Source: Flavobacterium sp. (GTDB lineage: Bacteria; Bacteroidota; Bacteroidia; Flavobacteriales; Flavobacteriaceae). Taken from it: a stretch of DNA of 10,237 nucleotides. The notes under the pieces were generated by a model. The model searched no databases, had not been told where the DNA came from, and worked only from the letters and a program-made list of their open reading frames with translations. The first letter of the stretch is position 1, and each line of letters begins with the position of its first letter. A program made the position numbers and the translations under genes. This document shows, piece by piece, positions 1 through 7,615 of the stretch. Location: NCBI GenBank assembly GCA_030682755.1, contig JAUXNR010000185.1, positions 1 through 10,237 of the forward strand, given 5' to 3'.

Positions 1-942
1 ACCCAAGGTGCCGTACAAGGATTAGTAGCTCAGGGTGGAGCTGACAACACACAAACTTTTACCGGATGGAGATTAAAAGATAGCGGAAGTGGTAATCAAA
101 TGAACTTTTTAGCTGGTTTAACGTATAATGTTAATTCTAACTTACAAATTGCTCCAAACTTCTTATGGCAAAAACCTTTGGTTGAAGCCATGCCAAACGG
201 AGTTGATGCTCCAGGAAGATTACGAAACATTTTAGACGATCCATTTGTAGTAAGAGCAAACAGAGAAACTGTGGGTGGTGAACTTTTATTAACCTTTGAC
301 CCAACTCCAGCAACTTGGATGTATGAATGGAATAACGACATGATGGAAGATGCTAAATTTGCATTCAGTACCGGTTTTGTTTTCCGTCATTTACCAACAA
401 CGCAAGATGCCGCAATAGGATTTTTAGCAGATCGATCTTCTTTTGCCTTTGAAAGATCCGCTCCCGCTCAAGATTTGTGGGAATCCAACACCCGAATAGT
501 TTCTAAATTAACTCCTGATTTTGGTTTAATTGCCAATATTTATTTTGGAAACGGTCAAGCCAATGGCGACTCTGACAGAACTATAAACAGAATGGGATAT
601 GACTTAAGAGTGATCTACAGAAAAATAAAAGTTGTTTCTTATTTAAAATTCAATGATTGGGGACCATTTGATTATCATAGAGATTTTAACTTGACCTATC
701 CGTTACAAAGTGCTCTTGATATTTCTACATCGGTAGGAAAACCTAACTGGTTCATTTTACCGGATACCCGAATTGGAATCATGGGAATTTGGCGTTCACT
801 TGACCAATATTCTCCAAGATACTTGCCAACTTCTGTTCCAGCTAATACATTTCCTGCAGAGCCTATTTTAAGTCCGGTTGGATTTCCAAACGGCAACGAA
901 TGGGAAATCAGAACTTATATTCATATAAATATTGGTAAATAA
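1..942 (+). CDS. Outer-membrane beta-barrel protein, C-terminal part (5' end outside window)
   Basis: The frame is open from base 1 to the TAA at 940-942, giving 313 residues with no start that must be real; the first in-frame ATG, at 100, lies inside an apparent strand, so the gene almost certainly begins upstream. The fragment alternates short polar turns (NSN, NGQANGDSD) with amphipathic strands of alternating hydrophobic residues, for example MNFLAGLTYNV, GGELLLTF, FAFSTGFVFRHL, LIANIYFG, YDLRVIYRK, TRIGIMGIWR, and ends on a strand-like EIRTYIHINIGK. This is the pattern of a transmembrane beta-barrel with a C-terminal assembly strand. Many Trp, Tyr and Phe residues fit an outer-membrane or glycan-contact role. 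It lies 17 bp before a lipoprotein gene in a beta-glucan locus, so a part in glucan uptake or surface attachment is inferred. I see no TonB box or plug in the visible part and cannot assign it to SusC; a porin or a barrel fused to an N-terminal binding domain is possible. Confidence 0.65.
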   Translation, partial: TQGAVQGLVAQGGADNTQTFTGWRLKDSGSGNQMNFLAGLTYNVNSNLQIAPNFLWQKPLVEAMPNGVDAPGRLRNILDDPFVVRANRETVGGELLLTFDPTPATWMYEWNNDMMEDAKFAFSTGFVFRHLPTTQDAAIGFLADRSSFAFERSAPAQDLWESNTRIVSKLTPDFGLIANIYFGNGQANGDSDRTINRMGYDLRVIYRKIKVVSYLKFNDWGPFDYHRDFNLTYPLQSALDISTSVGKPNWFILPDTRIGIMGIWRSLDQYSPRYLPTSVPANTFPAEPILSPVGFPNGNEWEIRTYIHINIGK

Positions 943-959
943 TTTTAAAAAATTGTAAA

Positions 960-2444
960 ATGAAAAATAGAAGAATTAATTATTTTAGAAACACGATTCT
1001 TTTAGGATTGGTTTTGATGATCAATCTTAATTGTGACAGAGATATATCCGATGATGCAACAATTGCTACATATCCAAAAACAGGAGAGATTTTTACAGAT
1101 ACTCCTATTGGTATGGGTTCTAATTTTTACTTTCCTTATGGAGGTTCAAAACCAACTGCTTGGTCTGTAGATAACGAAGTTAGCTACAAAGGCTCTGCTT
1201 CGATGCGTTTCGATGTACCAAATGCAAATGATCCTGAAGGTACATATGCCGGAGCTATTTTTAGAATTGATGGAGCCGGACGCAATTTAACAGGCTATGA
1301 TGCCTTGACATTTTATGTAAAGGCTTCTCAGGGTGTTACAATTGCTGAATTAGGTTTTGGCGAAGATTTTATTGACAATAAATACATGGCTACCATAACT
1401 AATGTTAGCATAGGTACGAATTGGACAAAAATTATAATACCAATTCCGGATCCCTCCAAATTATTACAAGAAAGAGGAATGTTCAGGTATGCCGCCGGTA
1501 CTCAAACCACAAATGGATTTGGTTATACGTTTTGGATAGACGAATTAAAGTTTGAAAAATTAGGCACCAATACCCTTCTTTATCCATTTATTTTGAGTGG
1601 AGATGATAGAACCGTACAAGGTTTTGCCGGATCAAATCAAATAATTAATGAATTAGGTGCACTTTATAATTTGGCTAATGGTCAAAATGTATCTGTTAAT
1701 ACAACTCCAGCCTACTTTAACTTTAGTTCCTCAAATACAAATGTAACAAGTCCTTTTACATTGAATAATTTTGGCCAAATTTTTACCACTGTTATTGGTG
1801 CTTCTGGTTCTGCTGTAGTAACCGCTCAAATGGGTAACACTTTAGCACAAGGTTCTTTAACCATTAATGCTGTTGGTGAATTTCCACATGCCCCTGTTCC
1901 AACAAGAAGTGCCGCAACTGTAATTTCACTTTTTAGTGATGCATATACTAATGTTCCTGTGAGGCATTATAATGGCTTCTTCCAAGGTTCTGCTACCCAA
2001 GGTGGTGCAGGAAATGACCCTAATAATGTAGATATACAAGCACCTTTCCTAAATGGAACTCTTGATAATATTATTCATTACACCCAATTGGATTTTGTCA
2101 GCATAGGTATGTATGAAACTGTATCAAGAGTTAATATTACCGGAATGACGCATTTTCATGTTGACATAAATGTCAGACAAGCCGTTAATGCAGGTAATTT
2201 CATTAGAATAGAACTTCATAGTAGCTTAGCTAATGGGCCAACAACATCTTCTGGTTCTTTTGTAGTTAATGCAGCAACTTTAACTAACGTGGACGCTAAT
2301 GGATGGGCTAGTTTAGATATTCCTATTTCAAGTTTCCCCGGCTTTAATGATGCTACCAATCTTGGACAAATATTTTTTGTTTCCGGAAATCCAGGCGGTA
2401 TTTTTAGTGTATGGGTAGACAACGTATATTTTTATGCTCAATAA
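960..2444 (+). CDS. Three-domain surface lipoprotein, probable beta-glucan-binding protein (SGBP-like)
   Basis: The 494-residue protein starts at the ATG after an AT-rich leader. It has a basic N-terminus, a hydrophobic stretch at about 12-23, and Cys25 followed by DRDISDD, an acidic tail like Bacteroidota lipoprotein export signals for surface display. Three parts follow. Residues about 40-200 look like a CBM-type jelly-roll ending FWIDELKFEK. Residues about 208-304 are an Ig-like/BIG2-type segment ending GSLTINAVGE. Residues about 310-494 begin VISLFSDAYTNVPV and end VWVDNVYFYAQ, resembling the C-terminal domain I know from Bacteroidota GH16 enzymes and glucan-binding lipoproteins. No glycosidase catalytic motif is visible. 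It precedes the GH16 gene by 25 bp, so it probably tethers glucan at the surface for that enzyme and the importer. Binding function is inferred from architecture and context; the exact ligand is not shown by the sequence. Confidence 0.75.
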   Translation: MKNRRINYFRNTILLGLVLMINLNCDRDISDDATIATYPKTGEIFTDTPIGMGSNFYFPYGGSKPTAWSVDNEVSYKGSASMRFDVPNANDPEGTYAGAIFRIDGAGRNLTGYDALTFYVKASQGVTIAELGFGEDFIDNKYMATITNVSIGTNWTKIIIPIPDPSKLLQERGMFRYAAGTQTTNGFGYTFWIDELKFEKLGTNTLLYPFILSGDDRTVQGFAGSNQIINELGALYNLANGQNVSVNTTPAYFNFSSSNTNVTSPFTLNNFGQIFTTVIGASGSAVVTAQMGNTLAQGSLTINAVGEFPHAPVPTRSAATVISLFSDAYTNVPVRHYNGFFQGSATQGGAGNDPNNVDIQAPFLNGTLDNIIHYTQLDFVSIGMYETVSRVNITGMTHFHVDINVRQAVNAGNFIRIELHSSLANGPTTSSGSFVVNAATLTNVDANGWASLDIPISSFPGFNDATNLGQIFFVSGNPGGIFSVWVDNVYFYAQ

Positions 2445-2469
2445 TTAGTAAAAACTTTAACAAAGAAAA

Positions 2470-3297
2470 ATGAAAAATATAAATTATAAAATAAGTGCAT
2501 TATCCCTTGCTTTTGTAGGGTTAATCATCAGCTTGTATTCATGCGATCAAGATGAAACGCAAACCGTGGTCACAAAATTCAATTTGGTTATGGAAGATAA
2601 TTTTGATGTTGATGGTGCTCCAAACCCTGCAATTTGGTCTTATGATATTGGAAGAGGCTCTAATGGTTGGGGAAATAATGAGTTACAATTTTATACCGAT
2701 AGACCAGAAAACGTAATCGTTCAAAATGGTTATTTGATAATCACAGCGAAACAAGAGGCCTTTAGTGGTGCAAGCTATACCTCTGCACGATTGAAAACTC
2801 AAAATTTATTTGATCAAAAATACGGTCGTTTTGAAGCCCGTATCAAGTTACCGCTTGGGCAAGGATTATGGCCGGCCTTTTGGATGTTGGGAAGTAACAT
2901 TGATCAAGTTGGTTGGCCGCAATGTGGCGAAATTGACATTATGGAATACTTAGGAAACAGTCCAACTAAAATTTTAGGAACGCTTCACGGTCCGGGTTTT
3001 TCTGGAGCAGAAAGTATTGGAAAAACATATACTTTGCAAAATAGCCGATTTGACACTGAATTCCACGTGTTTGGCGTAGAATGGACAGAAAAATACATCA
3101 ATTGGTATGTGGATGATGTTTTGTATAATCAAATCACCAGAAAACAAGTTGAGAATGAAGGCGGACAATGGGTTTTTGACAATTCATTTTTCATGATCTT
3201 GAATTTAGCTGTTGGTGGAAATTTACCCGGTAGCCCTGATTCTAATACATCTTTTCCGCAAAGAATGCTTGTAGATTATGTTAGAGTTTATCAATAA
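2470..3297 (+). CDS. GH16 endo-beta-1,3-glucanase (laminarinase), lipoprotein
   Basis: This 275-residue glycoside hydrolase of family 16 should cut internal beta-1,3 bonds of laminarin-type glucan with retention of configuration. Residues 1-24 are a signal peptide and Cys25 a lipidation site followed by DQDE, suggesting surface exposure. The catalytic domain fills about 36-275. The signature GEIDIMEYLG is at 153-162: Glu154 is the expected nucleophile, Asp156 the helper and Glu159 the acid/base, with the extra Met158 of the laminarinase-type beta-bulge active site. Other family landmarks are GWGNNELQFYT (66-76), WPAFWMLG (134-141), TLHGPG (171-176), FGVEW (201-205) and MILNLAVGGNLPG (242-254). 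All key residues are present and the domain ends cleanly on VDYVRVYQ. It carries no CBM of its own; the flanking lipoproteins may supply binding. The start has a lone in-frame ATG after an A-rich leader. Mixed-linkage glucan activity cannot be excluded, but GH17, GH30 and a phosphorylase nearby favour laminarin. Confidence 0.96.
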   Translation: MKNINYKISALSLAFVGLIISLYSCDQDETQTVVTKFNLVMEDNFDVDGAPNPAIWSYDIGRGSNGWGNNELQFYTDRPENVIVQNGYLIITAKQEAFSGASYTSARLKTQNLFDQKYGRFEARIKLPLGQGLWPAFWMLGSNIDQVGWPQCGEIDIMEYLGNSPTKILGTLHGPGFSGAESIGKTYTLQNSRFDTEFHVFGVEWTEKYINWYVDDVLYNQITRKQVENEGGQWVFDNSFFMILNLAVGGNLPGSPDSNTSFPQRMLVDYVRVYQ

Positions 3298-3315
3298 AAT
3301 TATAAAAATACAATC

Positions 3316-4083
3316 ATGAACAAATCAATAAAAATAGTTAGCTTATTATTCGTTTTTATCAGTTTTTTAGCTTGTGATAGTGATGATAACACCATTGAAA
3401 ACAACAAGTTAAGTGCCGGATATACCTTTGTAAGAGAAGCTTCGCCAGGTATGATAACGTTTATAAACACCTCTGAAAATGCAGATAGTTATGAATGGAA
3501 TTTTGGTGACGGAACAACTTCAATGCTTAAAAATCCGGTAAAAACGTTTACACAAACAGGTGAATATACTGTAACACTGACATCAGAAAACAACCAAACA
3601 GGAGCAACAGATACTTTTAGCAGTACCGTTTCTATTTTTGTTTTTCAAGGCGGATTAGTGACCAATGGTAATTTTGAAAGCGGCACGGCTCCTTGGACTT
3701 TTGGTGTAGTTAACGCAATAGCACCTTCGCTCTTAGTTACTGAAAACGGAAATACTTATTTTTCTATAAATGTTGCTGCAGCAGGTAATCCTTTTGATGT
3801 GAATCTATCGCACAAAGGAATTACTATGACACAAGGCAAAACTTACAGATTAACTTTTGATGCATGGTCAGACGTAAATAGAACTATGGTTGTGGGAATA
3901 GGTTTGAGTAATGACCCATGGACCAATCAGGTTGTGACACAAAATTTAACAACAGCGTTTCAAAACTTCAGTATTGATTTGGTCGCTAATTTCACAAACA
4001 ATAATGCCAGAATAATTTTTGACATGGGTGCTGCAATCGGTAGAGTAAATATTGATAATGTAACCCTGAACGAACTTCCTTAA
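3316..4083 (+). CDS. PKD-domain and CBM-like surface lipoprotein, non-catalytic
   Basis: The 255-residue protein begins with a signal peptide whose lipobox FLAC puts lipid-modified Cys20 before DSDD, close to the acidic export tag of flavobacterial surface lipoproteins. Residues about 34-108 form a PKD domain: the hallmark YEWNFGDGTTS is at 59-69 and TFTQTGEYTVTLT at 77-89. Residues about 114-253 look like a CBM4/9-type jelly-roll, starting LVTNGNFESGTAPWTFG (114-130), with GKTYRLTFDAW (174-184) and ending VNIDNVTLNEL. No catalytic motif is visible. PKD lipoproteins of this design are common accessory binding proteins in flavobacterial laminarin loci. It sits 18 bp after the GH16 gene, so it most likely presents beta-glucan to the surface enzymes and importer. 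Trp127, Trp184 and Trp202 are candidate sugar-stacking residues (inference). It is the last gene before the 121-bp gap. Confidence 0.83.
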   Translation: MNKSIKIVSLLFVFISFLACDSDDNTIENNKLSAGYTFVREASPGMITFINTSENADSYEWNFGDGTTSMLKNPVKTFTQTGEYTVTLTSENNQTGATDTFSSTVSIFVFQGGLVTNGNFESGTAPWTFGVVNAIAPSLLVTENGNTYFSINVAAAGNPFDVNLSHKGITMTQGKTYRLTFDAWSDVNRTMVVGIGLSNDPWTNQVVTQNLTTAFQNFSIDLVANFTNNNARIIFDMGAAIGRVNIDNVTLNELP

Positions 4084-4204
4084 GCGAAATATTTTTTTTA
4101 AAAGTAGGTACATTTTAGAAATAATTCCTTTAAAAATTCAACTTTACTATTTGTTCTAAAGTTGATTTTAAACATAAAAAACTAATTACAATCGAACTGA
4201 TTTT
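4084..4204 (+). promoter_or_regulatory. 121-bp intergenic region, possible regulatory break in the operon
   Basis: This is the only gap above 25 bp between genes in the window. It is extremely AT-rich, with a run of eight T at 4092-4099 just after the PKD gene stop and inverted repeats between 4112 and 4169. A partial match to the Bacteroidota -7 element (TA-n2-TTTG) is seen at 4145-4153 as TACTATTTG, but with three instead of two spacer bases and no clear -33 TTTG partner. It could carry a weak terminator, an internal promoter for the phosphorylase block, or an RNA processing site. The sequence alone does not decide between these. Confidence 0.35.
4133..4169 (+). other. Inverted repeat, RNA hairpin candidate
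   Basis: TCAACTTTA (4138-4146) and TAAAGTTGA (4157-4165) are perfect 9-bp complementary arms around a 10-base loop. With T4137 bulged out, AAAA (4133-4136) pairs with TTTT (4166-4169), giving 13 pairs in all. A second pair of arms, TTTAGAA (4114-4120) and TTCTAAA (4154-4160), shares bases with the 3' arm, so the two structures cannot form together. The stem has little GC, so it would be a weak intrinsic terminator; an operator or a processing hairpin are alternatives. Confidence 0.4.
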
Positions 4205-7200
4205 ATGCAATTAATTGATATCAAAGGCGAAAAATATTATAAAATAGAAAACTCCGATGCCATGAGACCCTTTTTCATGAGTATCGTGAGTGATTCTAAT
4301 CATTGGTTGTTTATTTCCAGTAATGGCGGATTAACAGCCGGTAGAAAAAATGCAGAATTCGCCCTTTTCCCCTATTATACAGATGACAAAATAACCGAGT
4401 TTGCTGACATCACAGGAAGTAAATCGATTTTTCAAATTCAATTGGAAGACACTACTTTAATTTGGGAGCCTTTTTCCGAACGATTCAATGATAAATACAA
4501 CATCAGCCGAAATCTATACAAGAATACCTTCGGTAATAAAATCATTTTTGAAGAAATTTTTCATGATTTGCAACTCACGTTCAGATACCATTGGAATTCG
4601 AGCAATGCTTTCGGATTTGTGCGAACTTCAGAAATCATAAACAATTCGAATAAAAATTATAGCATCACACTGTTAGACGGAATTCAAAACATTCTTCCTC
4701 ATGGTGTAGAAAGCGGTTTGCAAGCCACAACCAGCAATTTGGTAGATGCTTACAAACGTAGCGAGTTAGAAGAAAACAGCGGATTAGGAATTTTTGCATT
4801 AAGTGCAATCATCGTAGATAAAGCCGAACCGAGCGAAGCTCTCAAAGCCAACATCGCTTGGTCGTTAGGTTTAGAAAACCCAACGTATCTACTTTCGTCC
4901 AAACAACTTGCAGCTTTTAGAAAAAATCAAAAACCTAAAGGCGAAACAGATGTTAAAGGTGAAAAAGGTGCATATTTTGTTTCAACTGATTTGAATTTAG
5001 AGAACAATTCAACCAAAAGTTGGAAAATCATAGCCAATGTCAATCAAAATCAAGCACAAATAATTGAATTAGCAGAAGCTATTTCTACCGATAAAATGTT
5101 GGAACAAAAAGTGATTGATGATGTAAATCTTGGCACAGAAAATTTAATAGCCTTAAATGCTACGGCAGACGGTTTGCAATTTACTGCCGATTCCCGAAAA
5201 GATTCTCGTCATTTTTCCAATGTGTTGTTCAACATCATGCGTGGCGGAATTTTTGACAACAATTATCAAATTGAGAAAAAAGATTTTAAATCCTATCTTT
5301 CCAAAGCCAATAAACTTGTTTTTGAAAAACATGCTTCATTTTTAAATAATCTTCCTGAAACCTTTGATTATAAGTTCATTCAAGAATTTGCAAACCAAAG
5401 CGATGAAGCCGATTTAATTCGTCTTTGCACCGAATATCTTCCACTCAAATTCAGTAGAAGACATGGTGATCCAAGTCGACCATGGAATAAATTTTCCATC
5501 AATACCAAAAGTGAAATTGACGGTTCAAAAATATTAGATTACGAAGGAAACTGGCGAGACATCTTCCAAAACTGGGAAGCTTTAGCCTTTGCATTTCCTG
5601 ATTTTATTGACGGAATGATTCATAAATTTTTGAATGCTTCTACTTTTGATGGGTATAATCCGTATCGCGTTACCAAAAGCGGTTTTGATTGGGAAGCCAT
5701 TGAACCCGACAATCCATGGTCGTACATCGGTTATTGGGGAGATCATCAAATCATCTATTTATTGAAATTTTTAGAGTTTATCGAAAAATACCAACCCGGT
5801 AAATTAAATGATTATTTTGATAAAGAATGTTTTGTGTATGCCGCCGTTCCTTATACCATAAAATCATACCAAGAAATTCTCAAAAATTCAAAAGACACTA
5901 TTGGTTACAGCCATGAATGGGAAGCAAAAATAATTGCACGAAGAAATGCAATTGGTGCCGATGGTGCATTGCTTAGAAACAATAACGACGAAATTTATCA
6001 TGTCAATTTTATCGAAAAAATTCTGGCTACAGTGTTGGCAAAAATGTCAAACTTTATCCCCGAAGCCGGTATTTGGATGAACACCCAACGCCCGGAATGG
6101 AACGATGCCAATAAAGCGTACGTTGGTAAAGGTGTTTCGATGGTAACCTTATATTATTTGAGAAGATTCTTGAAATTCTTTGAACAACTTCTTGAAAATT
6201 CAAATCAAGAAACCATCAAAATTTCGAATGAAATGGTTGAATTTTATCATGCTATCAGAGAAAATCTATTGGCATTTCAACCGCATTTATCTTCTTCGAT
6301 TGATAATGAAAATAGAAAAAAAATACTGGATGCTTTAGGAAAAGCAGCTTCCGATTACCGTCATCAAATTTACAACAGTGGGTTTTGGGGTAAAAAAAGA
6401 ACGCATTCCATGACGGGTTTAAAAACATTTACAAAAGTAAGTTTAGCTTTTATTGAACATGCCATTAAAGCCAATCAACGCCAAGACAAATTATATCATG
6501 CGTATAATTTGATGTCGATTGAAAACAATGGTGTTTCTATTTCCTATTTAGCCGAAATGCTTGAAGGCCAGGTAGCCGTTTTAAGCTCCGGTTTTTTAAA
6601 CGGAAAAGAATCGCTTGAAGTGTTGAATTCCTTACGAAATAGTTCGCTTTATCGCAAAGATCAAGAAAGTTATATTTTATATCCAAATAAAGAATTACCT
6701 AAGTTTTTAGAAAAAAACAGCATCCCAAAAGAAAGCGTTGAATCGTCTGAATTATTGAAAAAGTTACTTCAAACAAATAACTTTCAACTAATTAACAAAG
6801 ACATCAAAGGTGGTTATCATTTCAATGGAAATTTCCATAATGCCAATGATGTAAAAACTGCTTTGGAACAATTAGAAAAAGAAACAACATACAAAGAATT
6901 GGTTCAAAAAGAAAAAGATATTGTTTTAAATATTTTTGAAGAAGTCTTTAACCACAAAGCCTTTACAGGTCGTTCGGGCACTTTTTACGGTTATGAAGGT
7001 TTAGGTTCTATTTATTGGCACATGGTTTCCAAATTGCATGTTGCCGTTTCCGAAGTATGTGAAGCAGCAGTTAACAATAATGAAAGTCAAGAAATTATTG
7101 ATGCCTTAATCGCTCATCATTATGAAATTGGCGAAGGAATTGGCGTTCATAAATCACCTGAAGTTTACGGAGCTTTTCCAACCGATCCGTATTCGCACAC

Positions 7201-7615
7201 ACCCTTCAACAAAGGAGCACAACAACCGGGAATGACCGGTCAGGTAAAAGAAGATATTCTTGCCCGAATTAGCGAATTAGGCTTAAAAATGAAAGATGGA
7301 AAATTACAATTCCAGCCATCTCTATTACAAAAAAAGGAATTTTTATCGCAAGCTACCGAGGCGACTTTTATTTTGGAAAATGGCAATAAAAAAGTAATGA
7401 AGCTTGATGAAAATTCGTTGGTATTTAGTGTTTGTCAAGTGCCGATAATTTATAAAATCGACACATCAAATGCACTGACTGTTTTTTATAAAAACGGAAC
7501 AAAAGAAGCGTTTCAAACTTTGGAATTAGATAAAAAAACCAGTGAAAAAATATTCCAAAGAACCGGTGAAGTTGAATCTGTATTCGTTTCATTGACCGAA
7601 AATAAGTTACGATAA
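4205..7615 (+). CDS. Probable GH149 beta-1,3-glucan phosphorylase, cytoplasmic
   Basis: The 1136-residue protein has no signal peptide or membrane segment, so it acts in the cytoplasm. It should split the non-reducing end of beta-1,3-gluco-oligosaccharides with phosphate to release alpha-glucose-1-phosphate. Its order resembles the GH94/GH149/GH161 phosphorylase clan: an N-terminal beta-sandwich (about 1-310), a linker, an (alpha/alpha)6 catalytic barrel (about 390-1010) and a small C-terminal beta domain. Landmarks are NIMRGGIFDNNY (343-354), SRRHGDPSRPWN (about 417-428), YWGDHQ (510-515) and PEWNDA (630-635), where Asp634 matches the catalytic acid of the WND motif in GH94. HKSPEVYGAFPTDPYSHTP (from His982) and GMTGQ (1009-1013) would supply the phosphate-side loops. 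The length of over 1,100 residues fits GH149 better than the shorter GH94 enzymes, and the GH16/GH17/GH30 neighbours fit the substrate. The ATG follows TGATTTT with no Shine-Dalgarno. The stop codon overlaps the GH17 start by one base. GH161 or an uncharacterised sister family remains possible. Confidence 0.85.
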   Translation: MQLIDIKGEKYYKIENSDAMRPFFMSIVSDSNHWLFISSNGGLTAGRKNAEFALFPYYTDDKITEFADITGSKSIFQIQLEDTTLIWEPFSERFNDKYNISRNLYKNTFGNKIIFEEIFHDLQLTFRYHWNSSNAFGFVRTSEIINNSNKNYSITLLDGIQNILPHGVESGLQATTSNLVDAYKRSELEENSGLGIFALSAIIVDKAEPSEALKANIAWSLGLENPTYLLSSKQLAAFRKNQKPKGETDVKGEKGAYFVSTDLNLENNSTKSWKIIANVNQNQAQIIELAEAISTDKMLEQKVIDDVNLGTENLIALNATADGLQFTADSRKDSRHFSNVLFNIMRGGIFDNNYQIEKKDFKSYLSKANKLVFEKHASFLNNLPETFDYKFIQEFANQSDEADLIRLCTEYLPLKFSRRHGDPSRPWNKFSINTKSEIDGSKILDYEGNWRDIFQNWEALAFAFPDFIDGMIHKFLNASTFDGYNPYRVTKSGFDWEAIEPDNPWSYIGYWGDHQIIYLLKFLEFIEKYQPGKLNDYFDKECFVYAAVPYTIKSYQEILKNSKDTIGYSHEWEAKIIARRNAIGADGALLRNNNDEIYHVNFIEKILATVLAKMSNFIPEAGIWMNTQRPEWNDANKAYVGKGVSMVTLYYLRRFLKFFEQLLENSNQETIKISNEMVEFYHAIRENLLAFQPHLSSSIDNENRKKILDALGKAASDYRHQIYNSGFWGKKRTHSMTGLKTFTKVSLAFIEHAIKANQRQDKLYHAYNLMSIENNGVSISYLAEMLEGQVAVLSSGFLNGKESLEVLNSLRNSSLYRKDQESYILYPNKELPKFLEKNSIPKESVESSELLKKLLQTNNFQLINKDIKGGYHFNGNFHNANDVKTALEQLEKETTYKELVQKEKDIVLNIFEEVFNHKAFTGRSGTFYGYEGLGSIYWHMVSKLHVAVSEVCEAAVNNNESQEIIDALIAHHYEIGEGIGVHKSPEVYGAFPTDPYSHTPFNKGAQQPGMTGQVKEDILARISELGLKMKDGKLQFQPSLLQKKEFLSQATEATFILENGNKKVMKLDENSLVFSVCQVPIIYKIDTSNALTVFYKNGTKEAFQTLELDKKTSEKIFQRTGEVESVFVSLTENKLR

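Noticed and set aside
96..341. Antisense open frame of 81 residues
   Set aside because: It is fully inside the barrel-protein frame, has no recognisable motif and no leader suggesting expression. The same applies to antisense frames at 696-896, 2216-2422 and 2974-3168.
100..942. ATG at 100 as the true start of the first gene
   Set aside because: The frame stays open to base 1, the residues before Met are compatible with the same barrel pattern, and no signal peptide follows this ATG, as an outer-membrane protein would need.
4092..4099. Run of eight T after the PKD gene as an intrinsic terminator
   Set aside because: No GC-containing stem precedes it; the sequence before it is the end of the coding region without a stable inverted repeat.
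4145..4153. TACTATTTG as a Bacteroidota -7 promoter element
   Set aside because: The spacing is three bases instead of two, no -33 TTTG is at the right distance, and it lies inside the hairpin; such matches are expected by chance in AT-rich DNA. Kept only as a remark in the intergenic entry.
5157..5345. 62-residue + strand frame inside the phosphorylase gene
   Set aside because: It is an out-of-frame shadow with no domain; the phosphorylase frame is continuous through it.
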